This document shows positions 47,985 to 60,880 of a DNA stretch of 64,000 bases, piece after piece (within the stretch, counting starts at the first letter, position 1; each line of letters opens with the position of its first letter). This DNA is from Branchiostoma floridae. Lineage: Eukaryota; Chordata; Leptocardii; Amphioxiformes; Branchiostomatidae. The notes beneath the pieces are model-generated. The model did not search any database. It was given only the letters and a program-made list of their open reading frames with translations, and had not been told where the DNA came from. The DNA lies in the NCBI RefSeq assembly GCF_000003815.2, contig NC_049980.1, forward strand, positions 33,930,858 to 33,994,857, written 5' to 3'. Position numbers and translations under genes: made by a program.

Positions 47985-48583
47985 CTGAGAAGTTGTCATT
48001 TACAACACAATGTACAAACCTCATTCTGTCCAAGACCATACAAGAAATGCAGAAAACTACAGAGCCTTTGCTTACAAGAACACCTCATTGTAGATTCATC
48101 TTCCACTTTCATTAAATATATTCATAGATACGTCAATCAACTATGTGTATGTTAAAAATATACATGGAGTTGTACAAAACCTCATGCAAATATACTCTAC
48201 TATACACAATTTCATCATGTAGTGGACATCGATGTTGTATTGTTTATTATACCTCAGTAAAAATGTAAAAAAAAAAGAACAAAGTGTAATGTAAGATTGA
48301 AAATACCATTTCCTAGGGCCCAACTTACATGAGATTTCAGAAACACTTACCGGAACGCGTTCTTGAAAACAGTTCCTGAAACTCATTTTTGAAAAACGTT
48401 TTTTCTTTACAAGATTCAAGAGGTAGGAACTTGTTTTGGACACTCTGAGTGCATTTCAAACCTGTTGTAGAAAAATTCAATAAAAATGTTTTGTTTTCAT
48501 CCTTAAAAGCAGGCTTTTTGCAGAGTGTCTTTGAAAATGCGTTTCGGGAATTATTTTTGAAGCCGCATGTAAAGCGTGCCCAC

Positions 48584-49685
48584 TGACGGCCATTTGTAGT
48601 ACACGGCTGTACATGTATGTCTGACGGCCATGTGTAGTGCACGGCTGTACATGTATGTCTGACGGCCATGTGTAGTGCACGGCTGTACATGGATGTCTGA
48701 CGGCCATGTGTAGTGCACGGCTGTACATGGATGTCTGACGGCCATGTGTAGTGCACGGCTGTACATGTATGTCTGACGGCCATGTGTAGTGCCCGGCTGT
48801 ACATGTATGCCTGACGGCCATGTGTAGTGCACAGCTATACTGTACATGTATGTCTGACGGCCATGTGTAGTGCACGGCTGTACATGTATGTCTGACGGCC
48901 ATGTGTAGTGCACGGCTGTACATGTATGCCTGACGGCCATGTGTAGTGCACGGCTGTACATGTATGTCTGACGGCCATGTGTAGTGCACGGCTGTACATG
49001 TATGTCTGACGGCCATGTGTAGTACACGGCTGTACATGTATGCCTGGCGGCCATGTGTAGTGCACGGCTGTACATGTATGCCTGACGGCCGTGTGTAGTG
49101 CACGGCTGTACATGTATGCCTGACGGCCATGTGTAGTGCACGGCTGTACATGTATGCCTGACGGCCATGTGTAGTGCACGGCTGTACATGTATGTCTGAC
49201 GGCCATGTGTAGTGCACGGCTGTACATGTATGTCTGACGGCCATGTGTAGTGCACGGCTGTACATGTATGTCTGACGGCCATGTGTAGTACACGGCTGTA
49301 CATGTATGCCTGGCGGCCATGTGTAGTGCACGGCTGTACATGTATGCCTGACGGCCGTGTGTAGTGCACGGCTGTACATGTATGCCTGACGGCCATGTGT
49401 AGTGCACGGCTGTACATGTATGCCTGACGGCCATGTGTAGTGCACGGCTGTACATGTATGTCTGACGGCCATGTATGCCTGACGGCCATGTGTAGTGCAC
49501 GGCTGTACATGTATGTCTGACGGCCATGTGTAGTGCACGGCTGTACATGTACATGTATGTCTGACGGCCATGTGTAGTGCACGGCTGTACATGTATGTCT
49601 GACGGCCATGTGTAGTACACGGCTGTACATGTATGTCTGATAGCCATGTGTAGTGCACGGCTGTACATGTATGTATGTCCGACGG
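48584..49685. repeat. Satellite array, 38-bp unit, about 29 copies
   Basis: The unit is TGACGGCCATGTGTAGTGCA followed by CGGCTGTACATGTATGTC, with few changes. A higher-order period of seven units (266 bp) is visible because the variant AGTACACGG...CTGGCGGCC recurs at 49021 and 49287. Since 38 is not divisible by 3 and no minus-strand frame meets a stop, frames of up to 427 aa appear on the minus strand. These are repeat artefacts. Confidence 0.95.
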
Positions 49686-49880
49686 AGACCGGGAACTGAC
49701 ATTCCTGTGGCCATTACCAAAATGAAGTCTGACATCAATAAAAAATGACCCACTTTGTTTGCTTCATCAAAACACGGGAAGTGATTCATGGGGAACACAC
49801 TAAACCAGACCCAATCATGTTCACAGACAGGCAAACATAGCCTCCTTAACAGGCTATATTGTCAGGCCTATTATTACTAA

Positions 49881-50299
49881 GGCCATGTTGATTTGATTAT
49901 ATGGATGACATCCTCTGGGAACCCCAAAAACTCATGCGAGCATGCAAATAAAAAAAAAAAAATTGGCCCCAAATAGTTGCCTCCATTATGAAATCTGTGG
50001 TCAGGGAGGTTTAACAACTGACTGAGAACACAGAGTATGGTAACGTTACATACATAAACAATAGAGCGTTCATTTTTGTTCTTTCAAATCTTCTTATATG
50101 ACATTGGAAACGACCTTGCCATTCTTTGACATTAGCAGACATTTTCTGACATTTTTGCTATTCTCTGGCATTTCTTTGCTCATTCTGCAGCTGCTTTGTG
50201 CAACTTACAGTATGATTGAAAAATATATATCTAATATCTGGAATGGTCGAAACTTGATGCCCGCGTGAATGTCATCCATATAATCAAATCAACATAGCC
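49881..50299. mobile_element. 419-bp MITE with 30-bp terminal inverted repeats
   Basis: The left end GGCCATGTTGATTTGATTAT (continuing ATGGATGACA) and the right end TGTCATCCATATAATCAAAT (continuing CAACATAGCC) are complementary apart from one base. A short relative lies at 27942. Confidence 0.8.
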
Positions 50300-50383
50300 T
50301 CATGGCGTATCATCAGTTCCACCACACTTGGTTGGTTTCTATGTCAGGCTCTACGAGACACAAGAAACTTGAGAGTTATTGGC

Positions 50384-50490
50384 TGTCCCTGTAGCTCAAC
50401 TGATAGCAGCCTCACAGTTGAGCCCCTTCTAATTAGTTGGTATCTGGGAGACCCTGGTTACAATCCAGGAAGGGCTTGCCATTTTTGGCT
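50384..50490 (+). mobile_element. tRNA-derived SINE, copy 2
   Basis: TGTCCCTGTAGCTCAACTGA and GGGAGACCCTGGTTACAATC match the head of the element at 38288. Confidence 0.65.
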
Positions 50491-50640
50491 ATGGTTAAAA
50501 GAGGAATTTTCCTAAACAATCAGGTAGGTTTCACTGAAGAAGAAAATAACGCCATTTTTTACATTTTACTGATAACGAGTGAAAGACGCCTTTACCAGTA
50601 GAGCCTGCTACGGAGGCTAGAGGACACCACATTAGCAACT

Positions 50641-50688
50641 CTACTCTCCAAGCATATCTACGCGACTCAACCTCTGCTTGGAGAGTAG
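50641..50688. mobile_element. 48-bp deletion derivative of the CTACTCTCCAAGCA MITE
   Basis: CTACTCTCCAAGCA and TGCTTGGAGAGTAG enclose only 20 nt. The ends match those of the element at 29069. Confidence 0.7.
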
Positions 50689-50689
50689 G

Positions 50690-52135
50690 ACAACTCCACA
50701 CGGACCCAAAAGCCTGCTGTGGAGGCTAGCTATATAGGAACACCACATTAGCAACAGACGGGGCAACTCTCTTAACAAACACAGGGAAGGTCTCACAGGT
50801 AACATTAAACACAGCACAGATGGTCGCCACTAATATTGGCTCTAATGGAATATTCTTGTACTAAAACGCTTCACATAAAATAACGGACGATACTTGGGCA
50901 ATAATATTAGCTGCGTCTGAGATTGCGGTCACACATACCGTAAATCTTTAAAACTTTTGCGGAAAGCTCCTTAATTAAACGGAATTTTATTCAAGAGCAT
51001 TCAGTTGTAGCCCAAAGGGATGAATTGCTTGTTTCGTACCGTATAAAATATAACATTAGAGGACACGGGACACCTGGAAAGGTCTAACATATACATGTAG
51101 ATTATAAGAATACATAAACAGACAATAAAAACCAAAGATTTATTTTTATGGTTTTCACAGTGACCTCAGTGATACTAAAAGCTTTCTTTCTAAGGTCCTA
51201 CCATGAAATAAAGCCACTGCAAAAGTAAATGAATTAACAATAGTTCTCTGTTCATCGCAGGGAGGGAAACATGCTGACTGATCTGCTTTTTTCTCAAAGG
51301 AATGCTTCCAGAAATAGCTGAATATGGCTCGTAGTGTTTCAATGGGATCGTTAGTTTCATGTGCATACAAAACATGGTGTACATGTAAGGACACTAAAAC
51401 TGTATTATTCAAGCAACTGGATATGATTTTGTGAACGGTCTGATGTTTCAGATAACATTCGTTATCTTTTGTCAGTGACACTGAAGAGATCCTGTTGAAG
51501 ATCAAGTTTTATATTTTCATTATCTAAGTAATAAAATTTTTAGTAATATGCAGCAATAAAAGCTTATGCCCTTCAGGAAGCACTTGTACTTAATATCAAA
51601 GACAGATGTAAGTCAGGATTGTTACGAGAATATAGTTCAAGTGTTTTGTACAAGCTTTTAGAATCCTGGATATATCGTGATTTCTAGTAATACTCTCTAG
51701 GCACTATAGAAAGTTCCTGATCTCCAGAAAAACGTACAAAACACTGCAAAATACGTTCAAAACAAGCCTTACGGCTACAACTGCTTGCGCTGTCTCAAAA
51801 CACCAGCCTCTGCCTCCCAATATTGAGATGTATCACGCTACCCTTTCCCCAGCAATCCTGTATTCCGTGTTCATTAATAACCCGGGTGCGTCTATGGAAA
51901 CAGATGTGCCTGTAGTGCCGGGAGCGCGGCCAAGGCCAGGCTCCCAGGGGAGGGTTCACGGTGGGAGGGCCGGGTTCCAGCGTCCCGGGGGAGGGTTCAC
52001 GGTGGGTGGGCCGGGGGCCTCCAGTGTGAGACATACTGAGTACACCATCAATATTACATGGATCTCCCTTCACGCCAGGGTCCTTACAGTACACACGTAC
52101 ATCTTATGTACACACGTCATGCCACCTTCCACCTG
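50690..52135. other. Gene-free stretch with a minor palindromic-repeat copy
   Basis: At 51405-51500 a degraded copy of the GGTCAGACGTTTC family is seen. At 51930-52020 a short GC-rich duplication (GGGGGAGGGTTCACGGTGGG-like) occurs. No gene was recognised. Confidence 0.4.
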
Positions 52136-52406
52136 CAGGGCTCGAAATACTTATTTCTGCATATCTGCACTGGTGCAGGTAACATTGAAATGGATCATAC
52201 AAAAATTGTTCAGGTACCATTGCTATTTTTTCTTCTTCTTTTATACTTAATAGGTGGTAACAGTCAATGCAGCTAAGAACAATCGACATACAACTACACC
52301 ATTATGTATAAAACCCAGCACGTGGACCAGTGCAGGTTAGGAGCAGGTAGACATCAGAAATACCTGCACAGCTCCAATTTTACCTGCACTAACCTGCATA
52401 GCCCTG
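52136..52406. mobile_element. MITE with CAGGGCTCGAAAT ends, copy 2
   Basis: Same 5' end and the same interior (ATTGTTCAGGTACCATTGCT, AGTGCAGGTTAGGAGCAGGT) as 37056-37395, with an internal deletion near the left end. Ends CATAGCCCTG. Confidence 0.75.
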
Positions 52407-52799
52407 ACCAGGCATTATATACGATGGGAAGACTGGATGAATCTAACCACATGACGTGATCCTGGCAGGAATAGAAAAGAGTTTTTTTTGCTAATGTCTG
52501 TGTCATTGTTTTAAACGTTTAGGTTATACAGCTTAAACTTGCTGACAATCAGAAATGTTGCTAAGATGATTGTGGTTTTAATTCAGTGAAAACACTGCAA
52601 TCTCCAATGAAATTATCTTGTAAGAGAATAATAAACTAGTACTGGGTCAGGCAAGGCAGGGTACTGTGACTCCCAATGAGGAACCCATCCCCCCAGTACT
52701 GTGTACCTGAATGTAGATATAACATCAGGTACAGGTATAGAGATTTAGGTACTCTTGTCCTGACCAAGCATAAATGTATGGATCCATATGATCCATATT

Positions 52800-53090
52800 T
52801 GCCACATTCCGCAGGATAGTTCACACAGGACTACCAAAAACATTGTAAGACCAACCAACAGTCGGTACCAAACACGGTCAACAACAACAAACTGCATCAT
52901 GCTGTCAAAACCTAGGACCAATGCAGAAAGGAAGCGCTTCCTCTACCGAATGGCTTGCCACTGGAACAGTCAGTTACGTATGTAATGTTGTGCGTGTATT
53001 AATGTATTTTATGTAGACCACTGGAAGCATTGGCAACATAATATTGTTAGCTAAAAGTGGATCTGAATAAAGACAAAGTCATATGATATG
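52800..53090 (+). mobile_element. LINE C-terminal remnant
   Basis: The frame contains TRSTTTNCIMLSKPRTNAER followed by KRFLYRMACHWNSQL, the typical last block of reverse-transcriptase ORFs in CR1-like elements. Truncated at the 5' side. Confidence 0.7.
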
Positions 53091-53265
53091 AACTGGACCG
53101 GAATATAAAAAGAGGACAATACACTTGTACTGTATACCTGAATGCAACATCAGGCACAGGTCTAGACATTCAAACAGAGGTCCAGACCTGTAGTCTGTAC
53201 CTGTACCTGAACCGTTTGACAAAGTAGCTGGTAGTCTTCAATGGTGACAGAAGCATGAATACTAT

Positions 53266-53663
53266 AGCCTGGGTACCATCCGGAAAGTAGTTCGCTCTGG
53301 CGTTCATTATTTACTATATACAGTCGCTTCTAGCTCTGACATTCATTATACACAATATACAGTCGCTTCTCTGTGTTTCCGTCTGGGAACACGGACCATC
53401 TAAACGTCTGGAATCGTCCAAATTCTGGAAGCAGGCGCTGACTGGTCCCCACATATGAGCAAATTATGGAATGGTTTCAAGCGATCACAAGCTCTCCGTC
53501 TGCTTGCGGGAAGGCCTGTTGTCATCGAACGAGAGCTCTAGAACCTATTCCTTGATTCGCTTATTAACTGACGTTAGCACCAGATGGTTTGAATGCGCAA
53601 GTCTCCAGACGGATAGCAGAAGCGAACATAGGGGCGAACTACTATCCGGATGGTACCCAGGCT
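53266..53663. mobile_element. 398-bp inverted-repeat element with 11-bp target duplication
   Basis: AGCCTGGGTACCATCCGG at the left and its complement at the right bound the element, and the inverted match continues (TAGTTCGC). ATGAATACTAT occurs at 53255-53265 and 53664-53674. Degraded relatives sit in SRFBP1 intron 5 (56430-56690 and 56855-56880). Confidence 0.85.
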
Positions 53664-54399
53664 ATGAATACTATGCACTATTAACAGAATGTTCATTAAG
53701 GCTTCAGATATCTTACGTAGAGAAGGATGTTTTTCTCAAATGGTGCTGATTTACATACCCACACAATGTTTTTATCTTGTTACGGTGCTGAAGTTTTATC
53801 AGTGGTATAAGTAGAATAATAATAAATGTTTTTAGTAGCAAAAGTAGTTAACAAGTTATACTTCCCTGCAACTGCTGAATCAACATGATAACTGGCATGA
53901 CAATGTGAGTAAGATGGCAACCACAGACCGACAGTTGTGAGACCAAAATTCGATTATTTGACCCTTGATTATATTATAGGAATATGATATGACATAAAAG
54001 TATGGACAACAGAATTTTAAAAAATTGTTCTTTGTGAAATTTGTTGTCAAATATTTGGTTACAGCCTCTAATGAAAAGGGGAAGTTACCACTATCAGGAT
54101 GAGGACATCTAACAAAAGGACCACTGTACAGTCTACAGTACATAATATATTGTGCTGCTAACTTTGTAATAACAGTAACAGATCAGCCATGAATAGTTTC
54201 ATCAGGTATGTAAATTACTACAGAACAATTTTTAAGTTCCTTGCACACAACCAAATAGTTTATACGTAGCTGACATTTCGATGACTGTCTACTGCAGTCA
54301 TGAACTTGTGAGGGGGATATAAACTCAGTCATATTTGGGGCCGCATTCTTCACACTACAGCAGTGCCACCTAGCTGCAGTGTGGAGTATTGTGTAATAT

Positions 54400-54572
54400 T
54401 TTACTTTTTGATCATGGTAAGTTGGTAACACATCAGTCGTCAAACAAGATCTTCTTGCCCTGGAAGGCGGCGATCTGTCCGGCCTTTTCCTTCTGCTTCC
54501 GTTTGGCACAAGTCAACAATGGGGACTACACCATCATCACATCTAATGTAGTAGCCTGGCATCCAGCTGTAC
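54400..54572 (-). pseudogene. Truncated tandem copy of the SRFBP1 terminal exon
   Basis: Repeats 54591-54841, which contains the real last exon, with a 78-nt internal deletion removing the acceptor and the first half of the exon. The remainder still encodes [18 protein letters not shown], then ILFDD and a stop, with only Gln/Lys and Val/Leu class changes. Without an acceptor it should not be used as an exon. Confidence 0.8.
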
Positions 54573-54621
54573 TGCAGTATAGCAATGTTTTACTTTTTGA
54601 TAATGGTAAGTTGGTGACACA

Positions 54622-57600
54622 TCAGTCGTCAAACACGATCTTCTTGCCCTGGAAGGCGGCGATCTGTCCGGCTTGCTCCTTCTGCTTGCGTTTGGCTGCC
54701 CAGGACGGGTGGAGGTGTGCTGGGGAGTCTGACGAGGACGGTTTTGTCACTTTACCTGCACCTGCATGGGCAGCACAAGTCAACAACATGGACTATATCA
54801 TCATCTCATCTAATGGATTAGCCTGGTATCCAGCCGTAGTATAGCAAATACTTGTATTTTTACTTATATTTGCAGAGAGGACATGTAAGATAAATGACAC
54901 AATTTCCTATTTGATACCTGGTGCTCTGGTGTGCTGCTGAGGCTTGCCCCTGGCTGCAAACTTCTGCAAAGTCCCTCTGTAAAATCAACATTCTTCAGTC
55001 AGAAAGGAAAACAAAACAAACAGAGAACAAAACATATACTAAAAACCCAAAGGCACACATGGATACATTGAACCAAGTAATATAGTATGAATATCAGTTG
55101 TTGTTTTTTTCTAGAAATACAGAGATCATACTTTTGTGAACTTCCGCTAAGCAGCGTTTTTCAGTTAACAAACACAAAACATACCAAAAGATACACAAGA
55201 AATAGTGAAACCAATAAGACAAATTTCCAATGGATACCATTCCTAAGTCAGCATACAGATGTGCCCCATGTGGCAGAGACAGTCATTGTCATATAGGATA
55301 GGACTGTGTAGCCATAGCCAAAGCTGTAGAGCTGATATAAATTTCGATTTTGTCATGGACGATACTGACCAAAGGAGACCACATGTAAAACCATCTTTTC
55401 TAGAACACATCATGAAGACAGAAGGTGAGTGGGTGGAGCGACAAAATGAAGGAATGATGTGTAGGAGGGGACAAATCTTACCTTTCCATTGGTCTTTTTC
55501 CCATCTTTTTCTCAAATTTCCCCTTCTTAACATGTCTTCCTCTCCTGCCCCCAGAAAGACTCCCAATGAAAAGAGACTCCCCCGGAAGCGCCCTCGCCAC
55601 CGCCGGTACTCCCAAACCTCCTCCGGAGTCAGGCGTCGTTTTTCTACCGTCCGTGTCTTCCTCTGGGTCTGGGTCCCCTTCTCTAAGGAACATGTCATCT
55701 CCTTCAGTCACTGTTGTCTCCTCTTTGTCCTCCTCATCTGCATCTTCATCTTCCTCAGCATCACAAGCTGCTTTTCTGGGACCCTTTCTCTTCGCAGTCG
55801 AAGGTTCAGTTCTTTTTGTCGACAGTTGGTCATTTGTTTCCCTGCTTTCACTAAGATTTACTTGTGATTCAGTTTTGCTTTCCGTCGGAGATTCCGTCAT
55901 CTGACTGGAGATTTCTTCCATCTCACTGTCAGCATCCTCCTCCATCTCCTCCTCACTGTCTTCTTCATCATCTTCACTTTCACTTTCTGAGTTTCTTGTA
56001 CTTACATCAATCTCCACAGTGCTTGGAGACTCTGTCAATGTCTTTGTCTCGCTCGTACTTTGGTGGATTTTGCCCTCCTCACCAACATCACTTACACTGC
56101 TCTCACCATGACTACTAGTCTGCCCAACTATGACATCAGACATTTGCTCAGTGTTTTCAACAGTTGAGTCAGTTTGTGTCTGTGTTTTTCCTGTGTTTTC
56201 TGCTGGTCTGTTTCCTGTTTTCATCTGTTCTGTTTTGTCAGCAGTTTTCTTAGCCTTGTGTCCTGGTTGTTTGTCCTTCACAGTTTTCTTCATGTGAGAA
56301 ACCATTTTCTGGTCAGGAACGATGCTGAATTTGGCTGAAAGATGAAGGTCATATAGATGTTACTCAAAGTTCAAATGCTGTAAGATATACTGAATAAGAC
56401 ATTTGTAGTAAACCTTTGTCCATATCCTCATTTGAACAGGCGTTCCAACTCGTTTGAATACAGAAATCAGTTGCCCATTTCAAGTTTCTTGGGTAGCAGA
56501 AGCAAACATAGGAGCAAACTACTACTCGGATTGGACCAATCAGCGCCTTTGTCTAAAATTTGGATGAGAATTGAATATTCCAGGCGTTAGAGATGTCCAA
56601 GTTTCCAGACGGAATAGCAGAGGAGCGACTGTACGTAGCGTATAGTAATAAACGTTGGAGTGAACTACTATCCCACTAAATTCACTTGTCCTGTCCTATA
56701 CACACACAAAATCAGTTGTTTTCATTTTTCTTAGCTTTTTTCCTTTATTTTCCCTTGTCTATTTGTACTGGGCACTTGTGTTGTGACTAACCCATGCACG
56801 ATCTGCAGTTAATCTCCACAGACAGGCTACGCAGTACAAAAGAAGAAGAAACTACTATCCTGATGGTACCCAGGCTACAACTCACCTCTGACCGTGTCCA
56901 GTTTTGCTTTCAGAGCCTTGTGGCTAATCAGTCTGGCCATGGCTCTGTCCTGGCTGGAGGAGGCTGGCTGTGGGGAACAAACATCAAAATTTCATCATTC
57001 ACCTTTGCAAACATAGCCCAGTTCCATCAATCCATGTGACAGCAATCTCTTAGAGACTGAGCAGCAATCATATGTGTGATTCAAAAGACAATAACAACAA
57101 AACACACAAAACATGAAAAGATTTATGTATGAAATTTGTTGATCAGTCTGTCAAAATCCTTGGTACCTCGGTAATCACAGCCTCTGGTAAGGGGGAGTCA
57201 TGAGGTGAGTTATTCCGGTGAGTATTTTGTGATGTTTAAAACAAATATTGTATTTTATTAAGTCAAAAGAATATTGGAATCAAACACATAATGCAGATTG
57301 TATTAACCATGATGATCATGAACATGAACATAATGGTCAACAGCTATATTATTGGGAATTTGTCATAAAAACAAACAAACAAACAAACACACATTATAAC
57401 ATACATTTGAACAGGTACTGTATAAGTCACTCACATTACTCAACACTTTGTGCTCATCCAAATCTGCAAACAGGCCGGCTTTTGTGACATCATCAGGCTT
57501 CAACCCCTGCAGGGAGAGAGAAAGAAGGTCAGCCAAACTTCTGAAGTTGGCATCTGATGATGGCTTAGATGATGAAGACCAGAGAGAAATACATCTCAGG

Positions 57601-59915
57601 GCTCTCAGCAGGATGTTTTCACAGGGTAAGGGCATCTCGATGCAGTAAAGCCACGTAGAAAGCAGGGCAGGCGTGAGCATTGTAGGGGGGTCTAGGGGCA
57701 TGCTCCCCCTTAAATTCTTTATAACTCTCAAAATCCCCCTGCCCATGCTGGCTGACGCAGCGTAAGGGCCTAAATCATACCGTAGGAGTCACAGTGTTAG
57801 TGCCCCCAACACTTAACTACAGTGGGGAGAACCCTGTATCACACAGGAATCATCTTAGATCTGAACTTTTGTGTTGCACAGAACTTGAACTTCTGTCTCC
57901 AGAAGAACTTCTATTTTACAAATTCATTCAAACTAAACACTACTTTTGGACTTACACTAGTCTTGTAGTTATCATTTTCAGACTAAGCACTGTAGTTCAG
58001 CATTGATGATACATGTGAAATGCTGTCCAATGAGGGCCTGCTGAACCCCAGACAGAATCCCTACCTTGAGAACAGTGATGTCTTCATGCAGTTTCTCGGC
58101 GCGGTGCTTGTTTCTCGCCAGCTGGTCAGGCTTTCCCCTGGGGGAGAGGGATTTCATTTCAATATTTTTTATTTAAAATTGTAACAAGGCAATACAGGAA
58201 GCTTCTGGATTCAAATCCCCAGCAGCACAACCCAATGCTGTGCCTTTGAGAAAGGCACACCTGTCTCCTCACTGGTGAAAATGTGTCCCTAGCATTGGTC
58301 AGTTTGTCATCTCAGATGGGGCATGAAGCCTCCTGTTGGTCCCCTGTTTGAGGAGAGCCACCAGATCCCACCACACTAGTACAGTGTCCCTTACCTCCCT
58401 CATGACCTCAATGAAAAGCGGCCTGCTGGCCGATTTGAGCTTCTCGTGAATAAAAATGGTTCAAACAAAAACAGTTATGGAAAGGAGTCCCTCCTGGTGT
58501 GAGTGGACCAAACCTTACAGTCCTGCCTTACCCAGCTCGTAAATACAGGGCCAAAGTTGTGTGTTTCACCTAAAGAAAGTCTACCAGCTACATAAGACAA
58601 AACAAAGGAGCTTTAAAACTGACTTCTTGTCCCTGAGTTTGCGGATGTTCCGACACAGAGTCTGGATCAGGAGGAGGCGAGCTCTCTTCACATCCCCTCG
58701 GAGGAGCACAATCTGAGAAGGAATCAAACAGGGATGGCGGGTTTAGTAACTGCATCTTCAACTTCTCAGTACAACGTCCTTGCTGATAAGTACATGTATA
58801 GGCTTATTTTGGAGGTTTTTTTTCTGCTTGTTTGGGACAATACTGTCGGTGGAATGCGGGAAAAACAACCGCTAATGTGATGATAACTAATGTTATACTG
58901 GGGAGGGGCGCGCTGTCGGCACTGAATTCGTAGAAAATGTTCAACGGAGATCGCTAATTTTTCACGGTTCTTTGAGATATTACTTTTGTTGCAGTCTTTG
59001 TTTTCAAAAGATCGATAAATGGAACTTGTTTATTGAGAAAAGTGCGCTGTGAACACACCTTTTTTTTGTGCTATATATAGTATATTTCTTCAACTGAAAT
59101 GAACTGTTTTTACAGATAATGGATAAGTAGCTAATTTGGAGAAAGTAACAACGTCGTGGCGCAACCTGAAATGCTGATGGTTCAAGTTGGTTTTTGATTC
59201 AGGTTGTCACCTGCGCAACCTGGCTGAAAAAAGTATTTCGAGCACTGAAGGTGAAACAGTTCTCGTCTCAACCATTGCCTAAAGTTGCATATAACAATGG
59301 TCAGACATGCTTTGTTTATGTCTCAGGGGCCTCCATCTTTGAACTATAATCCACATTTCCTGTCACAACACATACATTCTTGTATAATTTTACAAAGTCA
59401 AGTGTGAAACAAGCTTATACAGGTTTTTCAATAAAGAGTAGAGTAGAGTAGAGTGATATTTTATAGTTTGAATTCCCCGACCCTGTTACGCAATGTCATC
59501 TTCATGTGTTCTAGAGACGTACGCTGTAATCTAACATAGCTCAGATGATTTTAGATAAAAGTCTGTACAGTGTATACAACAACTATAACAACAAATATAC
59601 TTTGCAAAGTTGCAAATTCGGGGTGTTTACACATACATTGTTATGTAGACCATTTCCCTTCTTTAGAATCTCTCCCCCCGAGTTTATTTTATCTAAGATG
59701 TAGTTTGACTTACGTACGTCTTACGTATGATGCCTGGGACCCTCAGCCTAATGAGGTTAAGCATGAATAATGTATGGAAGGAGAAGAAGAAAAGAAGAAG
59801 AACTAGATTGCCCCCCTCCCACAAGTGGGTCACACATACTACATCACAAATATATACGTTAACATAAGAAATCTCGCACACTTACCTCTTTATTCAGCTC
59901 TGTGAAATTAACCAT
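54622..59915 (-). CDS. SRFBP1: SRFBP1 / BUD22 family protein (8 exons, 465 aa)
   Basis: BUD22 in yeast acts in small ribosomal subunit biogenesis; vertebrate SRFBP1 binds serum response factor. Exons in transcript order: 59915-59886, 58712-58624, 58137-58065, 57506-57435, 56967-56886, 56334-55482, 54976-54918, 54761-54622. The total, 1398 nt, closes in frame. The N-terminal helical region reads [30 protein letters not shown] and [13 protein letters not shown], matching the family block (LKPD.VTK). The large exon is acidic and Ser/Glu-rich (about residues 195-230, [19 protein letters not shown]). The C-terminus has the family signature [13 protein letters not shown]...IAAFQGKK and ends IVFDD. 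Human SRFBP1 is 429 aa. Intron 5 carries remnants of an inverted-repeat element. Confidence 0.93.
58150..58600. other. SRFBP1 intron 2, repeat-like content
   Basis: Contains an interspersed-repeat-like stretch (AGAAAGGCACACCTGTCTCC and following). No exon is seen. Confidence 0.35.
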
Positions 59916-60229
59916 GTTTGGCCTCGACGATATTCAAAAGCAGAGAATCCATAAAATTCGGATACGGAAGAATTTCAGGACAATACCGAACATGCGACAA
60001 ACCGCATGGTCGCACAGCGGAGGTAAAATATTTTTCGTAGTGCTGCAACCGTTGTGCGCTGAAACCGGAAGTGACGCGCGTATACGTGACTCCTGACCTT
60101 TCTGCTTGCTTCTTGGAATATGTTACTGCGCAGACTCCAACACTTAATGTGATTCGCTCGGGCAAGGAGGCTCGGGCTACCACCGGTGTACTACATCTTT
60201 AATAGACAGCATCTTTCATTTAACTACAG

Positions 60230-60880
60230 GCCAGGTGAGACACTGTACATGTCAGTAAGGTGTGTTATCTTTTCATGCAGGCCAAGTGAGACAATGTACA
60301 GGTGTGTAAAGTGCATTTCCATTGTCTACAAGTACAGCCCAGGTCAGACCCTGTAACGTTACATGTGTGTATTAAAGGGTTTTTCCAGCGTCTACAGGCC
60401 AGGTAAGACACTGTAGAGGTAGCTAAGGTGTGTTTGAACAGTGTTTCCATTGTCTACAGGCCAGGTGAGACTCTGTACAGGTGTGTAAGGTGTGTTTCCA
60501 TTGTCTACAGGCCAGGTGAGACTCTGTACAGGCGTGTAAGGTGTGTTTCAATTGTCTACAGGCCAGGTGAGACCCTGTACAGGTGTGTAACTTATTGTAA
60601 GGTGTGTTTCCATAGTCTCGGGCCAGGTGAACCCGTACAAGTGTGTAAGGTGTGTTTCAATAGTCTATAGGCCAGGTGAGACTCTGTACAGGGTAACTAA
60701 GGTGTGTTTCCATAGTCTACAGGCCAGGTAAGACACTGTAGAGGTAGCTAAGGTGTTTCTCCATTGTCTATAGGCCAGGTAACACACTGTAGTGGTAGCT
60801 AAGGTGTGTTTCCATAGTCTACGGGCCAGGTGATACACTGTACAGGTGATAACCATGACAGTCCATAGTCTACAGGCCAG
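60230..60880. repeat. Minisatellite, 51-bp unit, about 12 copies
   Basis: The unit reads about CCATTGTCTACAGGCCAGGT, then GAGACTCTGTACAGGTGTGT and AAGGTGTGTTT. CTACAGG starts at 60454, 60505 and 60556. Units carry an acceptor-like TCTACAG next to a donor-like CAGGTGAG. The array runs straight into a run of Ns, so its true length is unknown. Confidence 0.92.

Noticed and set aside
48477-49834. Minus-strand open frames up to 427 aa
   Set aside because: They are translations of the 38-bp satellite in three phases; periodic and without conserved sequence.
55259-55904. Plus-strand frames of 202 and 112 aa
   Set aside because: Shadows of the large acidic exon of SRFBP1.
60230-60880. CRISPR-like array of regular repeats
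   Set aside because: Units are contiguous tandem copies without unique spacers, in an animal genome.
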